Source: Telmatobacter sp. DSM 110680
Lineage (GTDB): Bacteria > Acidobacteriota > Terriglobia > Terriglobales > Acidobacteriaceae
NCBI RefSeq assembly: GCF_039994875.1
Contig: NZ_CP121196.1
Coordinates: 2,232,001-2,296,000 of the forward strand
Length of the DNA stretch: 64,000 bases
Direction: 5' to 3'
Position numbers and translations under genes: made by a program. The notes beneath the pieces are model-generated. The model worked only from the letters and a program-made list of their open reading frames with translations, made no database searches and was not told where the DNA came from. Position 1 is the stretch's first letter. Each line of letters opens with the position of its first letter. Shown piece after piece: positions 35,744 through 44,286 of the stretch.

Positions 35744-37213
35744 ATGCAAGACCCGCCCGCGAGAGGCCGAGTGTCTAACCGATTGAAAAGCCCTTTGAGT
35801 TCCGACTCATCTGCGACGCTGGAACGGCGGATTGGACTGCGATCCGCGGTGTTGTTCAACATGCTGGAGATGATCGGCGTGGGGCCGTTCATCACGCTGC
35901 CGCTGGTGATTGCGGCGGCGGGATACAGGCTGTCGGTCTGGGCGTGGCTGCTGGGCGCGGGCATCGCGGTGATGGACGGGCTGGTGTGGGCGGAGCTGGG
36001 GGCGGCATTTCCGCGCGCGGGCGGATCGTATGCATTTCTGCGTGAGATTTATGGGCCGGATCGGGCAGGGAACTGGCTGAGCTTTCTGTATGTCTGGCAA
36101 CTAAGTTTTTCGGCTCCGCTTTCGATCGCTTCGGGGTGCATCGGGCTGTCGAGTTTTCTGGCGTGGTTCTGGCCGGGGCTGGAGTCCGCTCCGATTGCGG
36201 CGCTGCCTGCGTTGCATTACGCGAACTGCGCGGCGGCCGCGGCTTGCCTGCTGGTGACGGCGCTGTTGTATCGCAACTTGAGTTCGGTGACGCGGCTGGC
36301 GTGGGTTTTGTTCGCGGGCGTGATGGCGGCGATGGCGGGGGTGATTGCGTCGGGGTTCGCGCATGCTGCGGCGATGGGCGGATGGCATATGCCCGCAAGC
36401 CCGACCCAGTCCGCGGCGGTGGCGATTGGCGGCTTGGCGCAGGCTACCCTGATCGCGACGTACGACTACTGGGGCTACTACAACATCACTTTCCTGGGCA
36501 GCGAGGTAAAGCAGCCGGAGAAGACGATTCCGCGGGCGATTCTGCTGTCGGTACTATTTGTGACGGTGCTCTATGTCGTGATGAATCTTTCGGCGCTGCC
36601 TTCGATGCGCGATGCGGCGATGCATGTCAAGGAAACCGCAATCGTGCGCGTGCAACTGGTGGCGGAGATTGCGCGGTCGGCATTCGGGCAGTGGGCGGGG
36701 TACACGATTGCGGCACTTGTGATGTGGACAGCATTCGCTTCAGTCTTCTCGTTGCTATTGGGTTATTCTCGCGTACCTTACGCGGCGGCGCAGAGCGGGA
36801 ACTACTTCAAGTTTCTGGCGGCGGTACATCCGAAGCACGGGATTCCACACCGGTCGCTCGTGGCGCTTGGCTTGGTGGCGTCGGTCTTCTGCTTCTTCTC
36901 GCTGCAGCAGGTGATTACGATGCTGGTGGTGACGCGGATTCTTCTGCAGTTCTTTTTGCAACATGTGGGGGTGATGTTGTTGCGAGTGCAAAGGCCGGAA
37001 CTAGAGCGGCCGTTTCGCATTCCGTTTTATCCGCTGCCACCGGTGCTGGCGATCGCGGGATTTGTATTCATTCTGGTAAATCGCAGCCAGGCATTGGGTG
37101 GGCTGGCGGTGGCTGCAGGTATCGCGGTCAGCGGGACGGCGATCTACATGATCCGGGCTCGGCGGCTGGGGCAATGGCCGTTTAGCGCCGCGGAGCACGT
37201 ATACCGGGCATAG
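35744..37213 (+). CDS. APC-superfamily amino acid permease
   Basis: A 489-residue transporter with about 12 membrane segments. The first helix shows VLFNMLEMIGVGPFITLPL, the glycine-containing unwound region used by APC carriers to bind the amine and carboxylate of substrates, followed by VWAELGAAFPRAGGSYAFLR, the signature after helix 2. Later segments include ATYDYWGYYNITFLGSEVKQ and KTIPRAILLSVLFVTVLY. ATG 35744 is reported; GTG 35771, preceded by GAGAGG, is an alternative that removes ten poorly conserved residues. Substrate is probably an amino acid or polyamine. It is not in an operon: the gene upstream is divergent and the downstream one convergent. Confidence 0.9.
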   Translation: MQDPPARGRVSNRLKSPLSSDSSATLERRIGLRSAVLFNMLEMIGVGPFITLPLVIAAAGYRLSVWAWLLGAGIAVMDGLVWAELGAAFPRAGGSYAFLREIYGPDRAGNWLSFLYVWQLSFSAPLSIASGCIGLSSFLAWFWPGLESAPIAALPALHYANCAAAAACLLVTALLYRNLSSVTRLAWVLFAGVMAAMAGVIASGFAHAAAMGGWHMPASPTQSAAVAIGGLAQATLIATYDYWGYYNITFLGSEVKQPEKTIPRAILLSVLFVTVLYVVMNLSALPSMRDAAMHVKETAIVRVQLVAEIARSAFGQWAGYTIAALVMWTAFASVFSLLLGYSRVPYAAAQSGNYFKFLAAVHPKHGIPHRSLVALGLVASVFCFFSLQQVITMLVVTRILLQFFLQHVGVMLLRVQRPELERPFRIPFYPLPPVLAIAGFVFILVNRSQALGGLAVAAGIAVSGTAIYMIRARRLGQWPFSAAEHVYRA

Positions 37214-37293
37214 CTGTACCAGTTGCATGGCATTTGGAGGTAAGTTCTGTTCCCTCGCGCAGCGCATGTTCCAGAGCGCCCGAGGTGATCATG

Positions 37294-37770
37294 TCAGCCT
37301 CGGCGTGCGGCCTCGATGGCGGCGACATCGATCTTGCTCATCGTCATCATGGCATTGAAGGCGCGGGTTGCTTCGCTGCCGCCGGCTGCAAGCGCATCGG
37401 TTAGCGCGCGCGGGGTGATCTGCCAGGAGAGGCCCCAGCGGTCTTTGCACCAGCCGCACTCGCTTTCCTTGCCGCCATTGCCGACGATCGCGTTCCAGTA
37501 GCGGTCGGTCTCTTCCTGATTGTCGGTGGCTATTTGAAAAGAAAACGCCTCATTATGCTTGATCGCCGGACCACCGTTGAGGCCGAGGCAGGGAATGCCA
37601 ACAACGGTGAACTCAACCGTCAGCACATCACCCTTCTTGCCGCTCGGATAGTCGCCGGGGGCCTCGTGAACCGCTGTCACTTTGCTATCCGGGAAGGTGG
37701 CGGCGTAGAAGCGCGCCGCCTCATGCGCTTCTTTATCGAACCAAAGGCAGATCGTATTTTTTGGGGTCAT
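37294..37770 (-). CDS. VOC-family protein (PhnB/3-demethylubiquinone methyltransferase-like domain)
   Basis: A 158-residue cytoplasmic protein. It starts MTPKNTICLWFDKEAHEAARFY and contains FPDSKVTAVHEAP, VLTVEFTVVGIPCLGLNGGP, the NEAFSFQIAT segment, and CGWCKDRWGLSWQITPRAL, which together are typical of the large PhnB-like VOC group often labelled as 3-demethylubiquinone-9 3-methyltransferase domains. That label is historical and does not prove methyltransferase activity. A different VOC protein is encoded at the left end of the window; they are not close copies. The upstream 410 bases hold a dinucleotide tract and dispersed repeats. Confidence 0.88.
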   Translation of the reverse strand: MTPKNTICLWFDKEAHEAARFYAATFPDSKVTAVHEAPGDYPSGKKGDVLTVEFTVVGIPCLGLNGGPAIKHNEAFSFQIATDNQEETDRYWNAIVGNGGKESECGWCKDRWGLSWQITPRALTDALAAGGSEATRAFNAMMTMSKIDVAAIEAARRG

Positions 37771-37856
37771 GTTGTGTGCTCCTTGTGATCAGGAAGGATA
37801 CGAGGCAAGCCAGGATTTGCCGGGCTCCGACTTTGTACCTGTTATTTGTTGCTTGT

Positions 37857-37878
37857 TCTCTCTCTCTCTCTCTCTCTC
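37857..37878. repeat. Dinucleotide tract (TC)11
   Basis: An uninterrupted run of 11 TC units, about 85 bases upstream of the VOC gene start (on the opposite sense). Such tracts can slip during replication. Nothing in the sequence shows a role. Confidence 0.9.
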
Positions 37879-37997
37879 TTGTGCGGTACTGGAATCGCGC
37901 TTGTCGCGAAACATTCTGAAATGATACTTCTTGCGCGAGTGTTGGCGCTCCTGATGTTCCGAAGCGAATCTGGTGCTCGAAGAGTGGTGAAAAACAA

Positions 37998-38122
37998 GCG
38001 CAGATCCTTCGTCGCTGCGCTTCTCGAGATGACAGTGTTACGGATGCGATGAAGCGCAGCGGAGGAGGTCAGAGCTTTCCCACCCATGACGCGATGAAGC
38101 TGCATCATGGATGGGGCACCCA
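37998..38122. repeat. Composite dispersed repeat (element B then palindrome A)
   Basis: A diverged element B (37998-38036, CGCAGATCCTTCG ... CGAGATGACAG) is followed by palindrome A (38078-38122, TCCCACCCATGACGC ... CATGGATGGGGCACCCA) and then CCGATTGATG. Order B-A is the reverse of most units. Together with the TC tract it fills the 410 bases between the VOC gene and the M28 peptidase gene; nothing else is seen there. Confidence 0.8.
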
Positions 38123-38180
38123 GGATCGTGCCGATTGATGCCGAGAGATTGTGAGACTCTCGGGGGCAAGTCGGACTTTA

Positions 38181-40418
38181 CTATTCGCCGTTGAGAGCGG
38201 CAGTGGCGGCTTTGATTTTGTCTACTTCGCGCTCGATGGCGGCTGCGGTACGTGCGATCTGTGGGTCGACAGCTGACCATTGCTTTTGTTCGATGGCTTC
38301 ACGGACGGCGGGCAGAGTTTTTACGCCGTAGCCGGTGAAGAAACCAGGTGCATAAATCATGTTTTCAAACCATGGACGGTTGGGCAGGCCTGCGGGGTCA
38401 GTGAGGGCGTGCTCGGTGGTGAGCAAGAGGGCGTTCACCTTGGGATCGGCTGTTTCGGCATGGGCGGTGAAGGCTTTCTCGTAATCGGCAGCTGCGGCGG
38501 TGAGATCGTCAGAGGCTTGGTCGAGTGGGGAGAAGTTGAAGTATGGAGGCACCGCGTCAACTGGAGGCGGGACGCTCGTCTTCTTTGGATCGGCTGCTGC
38601 CTTGTAGACACCGTCGGCAAGGTCGGCGTTGCGTTCCTTGATCTGGGTGCGCATAGTATCTGCGAGTTTTTTGACTTCAGTTGTGTAGGTATGAATGGTG
38701 TCGGCTTGATCGGTGAACTGATAGGGCAGAACGTCAGCATCGGCCATGCGCATCACCATCGTGCCGGCGGTCTGGGAGAGGGCGCGGCTATAAAGGAAGC
38801 CGTTGTCTTCAAACTTCGTGTACCAGTAAAAATCGTCGTAGATGGAGTGATACTGGCCACCGTCTTCGTCCTCACCGCCGAATCCGAGGTTGATGCTGGG
38901 AACTCCGAGGTGGTCGATGAAGACGCTGAAATCGGAGCCGGAGCCTAGGGCCCCGATGCGGGTGTCGGGACGGTTGGTCAAATCGGCGCGAGATTCAGGT
39001 GTGGCGCTCAACCGGGCGGCGAGGCGTGCCCGTTTCCAGACTGATGTATTTGTTTCAGGATCTTCGATATCTTTGACGACGCTATTTACGAAGTGCTCGA
39101 GCGAGTGGGAACCTTCGGCACCGAAGAAACCGCGCGCGTTGCTGTCGGAGTTGAAATAGGCGACGGCGTGTTGTTTCAACTCGTCCGCGTGAAATTCTGC
39201 CCATTCCGTAGAGCCGAGGAGGGCTGGCTCTTCCCCATCCCAGAAGCAGTAGATGATTGTGCGGGCGGGCTTCCAGCCTTGCTTGAGGAGTTCGCCGAGC
39301 GCGCGCGCTTCTTCGAGTTGAGGGCTTGCCCCGCTGACGGGATCTCCGGCGCCATTGACCCAGGCGTCGTGGTGGTTGCCGCGAACGACCCACTGGTCAG
39401 GGAAGGTTGAACCGGGGATGGTGGCGACCACGTCGTAAAGGGGCTTGCGATCCCAGTTGAATGCGAGCGCGAGATGGGCCATGACTTTGCTGGGGCCGGT
39501 CTTGTAGGTGATGGGAAGACCACCACGCCAGTTTTCAGGGACGGTCTCACCCTGCAGCGATTTCAGAAACGGCTGCGCGTCCGCGTAGGAGATGGGGAGG
39601 ACCGGAATCTTGGTGATGGTCTGAACCTGATCGAGCGGGATTAGCTTTGCGCCGGGCTTGGCTCCGATGCCGGGGGTCTGCGGATCGCCAGGGTAGACAG
39701 GCATGTCCATTACGCTTCCGCGCTGGGCGCCGTCGGCGGGACGCATGGGGCCGTCTGGGTAGGTATCGCCGGTCGCGTAGCCATCGTCTTTGGGATCGGA
39801 GTAGATGATGCAGCCTACGGCGCCATGTTCGGCGGCGACCTTGGGCTTGATCCCGCGCCAGGTTTCGCCGTAGCGGGCAATCACAATCGCGCCTTTGACG
39901 GAGACGCCCATAGCATCGAGTCGCTCGTAGTCGGCAGGTGCACCGTAATTCACGTACACGAGGGGCGCAGTAACATCGCCATCTTTGGAGTAGGCGTTGT
40001 AAGTGGGGAGTTGCTCATCTTTTTGGTTGGAAGTGGGATCGATGGAGAGTACGGGCTCGTCGAGCTTAGCCGTGAATTTGGTGGGGTCGAGCAACTCGAG
40101 TTTGCGGGATTTTGGCGTAGGGAAGAGGGCTTCGAACTGTTCGATCTTAGCGTCGAGTCCGTAGGACTTGAGCTGGGCGAGGAGCCATTCGGCATTGTCC
40201 TTGTCATAGGGCGAGCCGACGTGGTGGGGACGCGCGGAGAGACGACGCATGTTTTCGCGCAGGCGTGCGGGGTCCGGGATCGCGCGAAACTTCTGCTCCC
40301 ATTGCACTTCGGCGGACGAGTGCGCTGCAGTGTAGCCGCGCAGGGAGTCCGAGTGTGTCGGCTCAACAGCGTAGGCATTCATGGTGAGAATCAAGAGACT
40401 GGCGAAGAGTCTACGCAT
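38181..40418 (-). CDS. Exported M28-family metallopeptidase, glutamate carboxypeptidase II-like
   Basis: A 745-residue exported peptidase. Signal peptide about residues 1-18 (LFASLLILTMNAYAVE). A protease-associated (PA) insert is seen as VSVKGAIVIARYGETWRGIK. The M28 zinc-site motifs are VVRGNHHDAWVNGAGDPVSG (first His and bridging Asp), FWDGEEPALLGSTEW (Glu-Glu), AYFNSDSNA (Asp) and YHSIYDDFYW (last His). The C-terminal ~150 residues (from ADVLPYQFTDQADTIHTYTT) match the transferrin-receptor-like dimerisation domain. It resembles human GCPII in layout and length (about 750). It likely trims C-terminal acidic residues or dipeptides in the periplasm. Monocistronic. Confidence 0.93.
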   Translation of the reverse strand: MRRLFASLLILTMNAYAVEPTHSDSLRGYTAAHSSAEVQWEQKFRAIPDPARLRENMRRLSARPHHVGSPYDKDNAEWLLAQLKSYGLDAKIEQFEALFPTPKSRKLELLDPTKFTAKLDEPVLSIDPTSNQKDEQLPTYNAYSKDGDVTAPLVYVNYGAPADYERLDAMGVSVKGAIVIARYGETWRGIKPKVAAEHGAVGCIIYSDPKDDGYATGDTYPDGPMRPADGAQRGSVMDMPVYPGDPQTPGIGAKPGAKLIPLDQVQTITKIPVLPISYADAQPFLKSLQGETVPENWRGGLPITYKTGPSKVMAHLALAFNWDRKPLYDVVATIPGSTFPDQWVVRGNHHDAWVNGAGDPVSGASPQLEEARALGELLKQGWKPARTIIYCFWDGEEPALLGSTEWAEFHADELKQHAVAYFNSDSNARGFFGAEGSHSLEHFVNSVVKDIEDPETNTSVWKRARLAARLSATPESRADLTNRPDTRIGALGSGSDFSVFIDHLGVPSINLGFGGEDEDGGQYHSIYDDFYWYTKFEDNGFLYSRALSQTAGTMVMRMADADVLPYQFTDQADTIHTYTTEVKKLADTMRTQIKERNADLADGVYKAAADPKKTSVPPPVDAVPPYFNFSPLDQASDDLTAAAADYEKAFTAHAETADPKVNALLLTTEHALTDPAGLPNRPWFENMIYAPGFFTGYGVKTLPAVREAIEQKQWSAVDPQIARTAAAIEREVDKIKAATAALNGE

Positions 40419-40560
40419 GCGAAGGCGCCTCTTTCTGAAGATGCAGCAAAGTATTGCGTGCTTGCTTGGGGAATACAGCAGAGTAAAGCGAATCTAATAC
40501 CCGTGCCGGGGAGAGGTCAAATCCGAGAGGAAGAGAGCCTTGTAAGTCCAAAGAGTTTAG

Positions 40561-40606
40561 TTGACAAAATCGATGGATCGAGCCTAGACTCCTAAAAATA
40601 TAGGAG
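40561..40606 (+). promoter_or_regulatory. Promoter with inverted repeat ahead of the BlaI-type gene
   Basis: TTGACA (40561-40566) and TAGACT (40585-40590) are 18 bp apart. The perfect inverted repeat CTCCTA/TAGGAG (40589-40594 and 40601-40606) overlaps the -10 edge and the AGGAGG ribosome site. Its position suits autorepression by the BlaI-type protein, whose family binds short dyads, but the sequence differs from the classical bla/mec operator TACA-x-x-TGTA. Confidence 0.65.
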
Positions 40607-40615
40607 GTCGCGAGG

Positions 40616-40996
40616 ATGAGCCTGAAGAAAGCAGGGCTGACGAGGCTGGAATTGAAGATCATGCAGGTGATCTGGAAGCGCGGCAACAGCACGGTGAGTG
40701 CGGTGCAAGCCGAGATGCGGCCTCCGCTTGCCTATACAACGGTGCAGACAGTTCTCAACATTCTGGAGAGGAAAGGTAAGTTGCAGCGCGAACTGGAGGG
40801 GCGTGCTTTCGTGTATTCGGCGAAGGTGAGCGAAGAGAAGGCGCTGGGGCAGAGCCTGGGTGATTTGATTGACCGCATGTTTGGAGGGTCAAGCGAAGAA
40901 TTGGTGATGAGTTTGTTGAAGAGCCGGCAGATCGATGCGAAGCGGCTGGCGAAATTGACTGAGCAATTCAGCAAAGAGAAGGAGGGCGCGAAATGA
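40616..40996 (+). CDS. BlaI/MecI/CopY-family transcriptional repressor
   Basis: A 126-residue winged-helix repressor: LTRLELKIMQVIWKRGNSTV, then PPLAYTTVQTVLNILERKGK (recognition helix) and LEGRAFVYSAKVSEEKALGQ, with a C-terminal dimerisation helix set (LGDLIDRMFGGSSEELVMSL). AGGAGG lies about 9 bases before ATG 40616. The stop overlaps the start of the M56 peptidase gene, as in blaI-blaR1 and mecI-mecR1 pairs, where the peptidase relieves repression. Target genes beyond this operon are not known; no beta-lactamase is present in the window. Confidence 0.92.
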   Translation: MSLKKAGLTRLELKIMQVIWKRGNSTVSAVQAEMRPPLAYTTVQTVLNILERKGKLQRELEGRAFVYSAKVSEEKALGQSLGDLIDRMFGGSSEELVMSLLKSRQIDAKRLAKLTEQFSKEKEGAK

Positions 40997-42330
40997 GCGG
41001 GTTTGCATCCGTGCTAACTGATTACGTTTTGAATTCGCTATGGCAGGCGCCATTGCTGTTTGCAGCGGCTTGGGTCGCTGCCCGTTTGATGAGGGCGGCT
41101 GGATCGGCGGCGGAGCATCGCGTATGGGTGGGGGCGTTGCTGCTGGAGAGTGTGCTGCCGGCGGTATCGATTTTTCCGTGGCAGCGGATTCACATTGCAT
41201 GGCGGTGGCATGCGCTGGTTGCTTCGCCTGTAGACGCACAGGTGGCGGTGCAAGTGGGGCCGGGCTCCGGTTTTGCCGCCTTACGGGTGCCGCCGCTGTT
41301 GATTACTGCGCTGTCTGTGGCGTATGTGCTGTTGACGGTCTTCTTCATGGCTCGGTTGATGTGGCAATGCGCGCGCCTATGGGTTTTGATGCGCGGGACT
41401 GAACCATTGGAACTCACCGGCGAGGATGCGCTGTTGCGCGCGCGGTGGTCAAGCCGATTCGGCATCAACAGGCCGATTTCGTTGGTCAGTTCTAGGGAGA
41501 TATTTTCGCCGGTGACGTTAGGGGTTGCGCGGAAATACGTTGTGCTGCCAGCGGGAATGATGAATCGTATGCGGGACCGGGACCTTGAAACCGCCATCGC
41601 CCATGAATTTGCGCATATCCGGCGCAACGATTTTCTGAAGAACCTGACATATGAAGTTCTGGCATTGCCGGTGAGCTACCATCCGTGTCTCTGGCTCACG
41701 CGTCAACGAATTACGGAGACGCGCGAGATGGTCTGCGACGAAATGGCCGCAGGAATGTCTGGAAATCAGGAGTACGCGCAATCGCTTTTACGGCTGGCAA
41801 CTTTGCTGTTGCAAGGCGGCCCTGTCAGGATTCCCCACGCCATCGGAGTTTTCGATGCCAACACACTCGAGAGGAGACTTATGAGACTTACTGAGAAGAA
41901 AAAGGAGATCGGACGACTGCGTCTGTTGGTTTCGCTCGGCGCATGCTTTGCGCTCGGAGTGGCGACGGCGACATCGGCGGTGGCGCTGGGGTTCGGAGCA
42001 GAGCAGGATTCTGCGTCGTCGAGCGATTTATCGAAAAGCATACCGACTTCGATTTCGCCGGAAAAGATGCAGGAGCGTGTGATGACTAAGGTCCCTCCGA
42101 CCTATCCGCCGGAGGCAAAGTCGGCGCGCATCCAAGGGGCCGTGGTGCTGAAGGCGGTGATCGGGAAGGACGGACACGTGGAGAATCTGAAGGTCATCTC
42201 CGGTCCCAGTAAGCTTCAGCAATCGGCTCTGGACGCCGTGCGGCAATGGGTTTACAAGCCCTACCTTGTGAATGGCGCCCCGGTGGAAGTCGAAACGAAG
42301 ATCAGCGTCATTTATTCACTCAAGAAGTAA
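40993..42330 (+). CDS. M56 (BlaR1-type) membrane metallopeptidase fused to TonB C-terminal domain
   Basis: A 445-residue protein, ATGA-coupled to the BlaI gene. Four membrane segments at about 12-30, 38-52, 99-123 and around 310-335 frame the cytoplasmic M56 domain, with the gluzincin site His204-Glu205-x-x-His208 (AIAHEFAHIRRNDF) and a downstream ETREMVCDEMAA. The usual extracellular penicillin-sensor domain of BlaR1 is absent. Instead the C-terminal ~90 residues are a TonB C-terminal domain (PTYPPEAKSARIQGAVVLKA, then LDAVRQWVYKPYLVNGAPVE). It probably cleaves the coupled repressor in response to an envelope cue, perhaps contact with an outer membrane partner. It overlaps the convergent gene by 11 bases. 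Confidence 0.9.
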   Translation: MSGFASVLTDYVLNSLWQAPLLFAAAWVAARLMRAAGSAAEHRVWVGALLLESVLPAVSIFPWQRIHIAWRWHALVASPVDAQVAVQVGPGSGFAALRVPPLLITALSVAYVLLTVFFMARLMWQCARLWVLMRGTEPLELTGEDALLRARWSSRFGINRPISLVSSREIFSPVTLGVARKYVVLPAGMMNRMRDRDLETAIAHEFAHIRRNDFLKNLTYEVLALPVSYHPCLWLTRQRITETREMVCDEMAAGMSGNQEYAQSLLRLATLLLQGGPVRIPHAIGVFDANTLERRLMRLTEKKKEIGRLRLLVSLGACFALGVATATSAVALGFGAEQDSASSSDLSKSIPTSISPEKMQERVMTKVPPTYPPEAKSARIQGAVVLKAVIGKDGHVENLKVISGPSKLQQSALDAVRQWVYKPYLVNGAPVEVETKISVIYSLKK

Positions 42331-43174
42331 CGGCTGAGATCACACGCCCGGAGACTGGGTCGGTTTGCCAGTCTTCGGGCGAGAGGGTGACTGTGGCGCA
42401 GCCCATCGAGTAGTTGAACCATGCGTGATCGGTGTTGGCAGTGGCAAAGAAGCCCTCAAGGTTCAACGATTGCGCGGCGCGGGCAATAAAAGCGCGAGAG
42501 CCGTAGAAGAGAGTGAAGAAGCTGTCCCAGTCTACGGTGAAGAGAAAACTGGCATCGGGAGCGAGGAGTGTTCCGCTGGTTGGGAATGGGATGTTGCCGG
42601 TTTTGAGGTCGGCGATCGGCAGATTCACGATGGGATCGGCGTGCGGGAATTCGGGAACGAAAATTAGTTCGTCAACTTCAGCTTGAGAAAAGACCTGCAG
42701 TATGTCGGATTGCAGAAGTGGCTCGAAGCGTCCTTCGGTGGGCATCCATACTGGGTGATTTTCCAGGAACGACTGAAGAGTGTTGCTCGCGCTTGGGTCG
42801 GCGAGAGGATCTGCGAGAGAGCCGATTGAAGTGAGTAGAGCCTGATTGATGCGGGCGCAGGAGCCGAGGCCGGTTTTCGCTGATACTTGCGCCCAGGGAA
42901 ATTTTGTTGCGTGCTCGAGGATTTGCACGTCGTTCGGATAATGGCTCGTGACGCTCCATGAGAGGGCCGCGGGGACGTGAATGAAGGGGTGAAGCAGGAT
43001 GAAGGCGGATTCGAATCGTCCGTCGTAGGCCTCGACGAGCGGGACGCCGTAGTTGGGATAGGTGAAGTCTTCGTATTGCACGCGACAGGATAGCAAGGGG
43101 CTGCCGAACTGGAATGTGATGGACTGCAGGGTCGTGATCTGGGTAGACAGGGTCGTGTGGATTGTTGGGAACAA
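42320..43174 (-). CDS. Hypothetical protein
   Basis: A 284-residue protein without signal peptide, membrane segment or a motif I recognise. The composition is protein-like with many aromatic residues (FLFTVDWDSFFTLFYGSRAF, FPWAQVSAKTGLGSCARI), and the open frame is on the strand lacking other genes, so coding is likely. The first available start is TTG at 43174, immediately next to a dispersed repeat (43176 onward), which makes the start doubtful and raises the possibility that the repeat removed the original 5' end. The 3' end overlaps the M56-TonB gene by 11 bases. It may be a stand-alone stress or immunity-type protein; nothing supports a choice. Confidence 0.6.
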   Translation of the reverse strand: MFPTIHTTLSTQITTLQSITFQFGSPLLSCRVQYEDFTYPNYGVPLVEAYDGRFESAFILLHPFIHVPAALSWSVTSHYPNDVQILEHATKFPWAQVSAKTGLGSCARINQALLTSIGSLADPLADPSASNTLQSFLENHPVWMPTEGRFEPLLQSDILQVFSQAEVDELIFVPEFPHADPIVNLPIADLKTGNIPFPTSGTLLAPDASFLFTVDWDSFFTLFYGSRAFIARAAQSLNLEGFFATANTDHAWFNYSMGCATVTLSPEDWQTDPVSGRVISAVTS

Positions 43175-43175
43175 A

Positions 43176-43484
43176 GCAGGTCCTTCGCTACGCTTACCCC
43201 CTAAAACAATGAAATTGTTTTAGGGGCCCCAAGCCGCTTCGCTCAGGATGACAGCGTATAGAGCGGATTGATGCTAACTGACAACTCCGCTCAGGATGAC
43301 GGGCTAGGGTTTTTGCTTTCCCACCCATGCCGCGATGAAACTGCGTCATGGATGGGGCACCCAAGATCGTGCGGATTGATGGCGAGTGAAAAGCGGATCC
43401 TTCGGCTTCGCTCGGGATGACGGGGGAGGGGCTGTGCTTTCCCACCCATGACACGATGAAACTGCGTCATGGATGGGGCACCCA
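43176..43484. repeat. Cluster of dispersed repeats with a 13-bp perfect hairpin
   Basis: The first unit (43176-43253) is an element B split by an insert: CCCCTAAAACAAT (43198-43210) and its exact complement (43214-43226) around GAA. Then come a partial B (43279-43303), palindrome A (43319-43363), a B (43391-43423) and another A (43440-43484). The two A copies share GATGAAACTGCGTCATGG. The cluster fills the space between the hypothetical gene and the Moco protein gene. Confidence 0.9.
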
Positions 43485-43527
43485 AGATTGTGCGGATTGA
43501 TGACGGAGGCTGTTGACCGTTGTTGGC

Positions 43528-44286
43528 TTAGATGCCGGCGTACCAGGCGTAGCCACCTTCTGGGGACGCGGAACCCAAGCCTTTTCCGAATTTCTTGAGT
43601 GAATCGGTTGCGGTGATGTGCGTGATGTATTTCACGCTCTTGTAGCCTAGCTGGCGGGGCACGCGCAGGCGGAGAGGGCCGCCGAACTGCACGGGGAGTT
43701 CGCCGTCGTTCATGCCCATGGTCAGGAAGGTTTGGGGATGCGTAGCATCAGCCATATCGACGCTTTCCCACCAGTCAGGCTGGATGGAGAAGTAGACAAC
43801 GTATCGCGCCTGCGGCAACACACCGACTGCGTCTAGCACGTTGTGCAGCGGCGTTCCGATCCATTCGGCGACGTAGGACCAGCCTTCTTCGCAGGCCACT
43901 TCGGTGATCTGGTTGTGGACGGGGAGAGCCTTGAGATCGGACATCGAAAACGATGTCGGATGCGCGACCATGCCGTCGACGGACAGCTTCCAATCAGAAA
44001 AACCGGTGGCCTGGTGACGCTTGAAGTCATCGCTGGGAGGAGCGACTTCGTTGCCGAAAGGTTTCTCGGAGATCATGCTGCGCGGGAATTCGCGGGCCAG
44101 GGAATGACGGGTCAGGACGCGCTGGGCGGCATAGGTGAGGGTTTCTCCGGGACCGTAGATGCCACCGCCGTCTGGCGGAATGAGGCCATAGCGTCGAGCT
44201 ATGTGGGAGGCGGCAGCTAGGCCGGCGATGCCTGCGGTTGCGGCAACGCCGGTGGTGATGAGTTTGCGGCGAGAGATGTTGCTCAT
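43528..44286 (-). CDS. Tat-exported sulfite oxidase-like molybdopterin protein
   Basis: A 252-residue periplasmic oxidoreductase of the SUOX/MsrP fold. The N-terminus SRRKLITTGVAATAGIAG is a short twin-arginine-type signal. The Moco-binding core shows WKLSVDGMVAHPTSFSMSDL, the molybdenum-ligating Cys132 in ITEVACEEGWSYVAEW, TPLHNVLDAVG and FGGPLRLRVPRQLGYKSVKY. It lacks the haem and C-terminal dimer domains of animal sulfite oxidase. ATGA overlap with the cytochrome b gene upstream in the operon indicates that the cytochrome supplies or takes electrons, as in MsrPQ (YedYZ). Substrate may be sulfite, methionine sulfoxide or another small oxide. Confidence 0.92.
   Translation of the reverse strand: MSNISRRKLITTGVAATAGIAGLAAASHIARRYGLIPPDGGGIYGPGETLTYAAQRVLTRHSLAREFPRSMISEKPFGNEVAPPSDDFKRHQATGFSDWKLSVDGMVAHPTSFSMSDLKALPVHNQITEVACEEGWSYVAEWIGTPLHNVLDAVGVLPQARYVVYFSIQPDWWESVDMADATHPQTFLTMGMNDGELPVQFGGPLRLRVPRQLGYKSVKYITHITATDSLKKFGKGLGSASPEGGYAWYAGI

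Noticed and set aside
36136..37185. A 349-residue Gly/Ala/Arg-rich frame inside the APC permease gene
   Set aside because: It overlaps a well-supported transporter on the same strand in another frame and lacks membrane helices or motifs.
40993..42330. Beta-lactam resistance sensor (BlaR1 proper)
   Set aside because: The penicillin-binding sensor domain is missing and replaced by a TonB C-terminal domain; no beta-lactamase gene is near.
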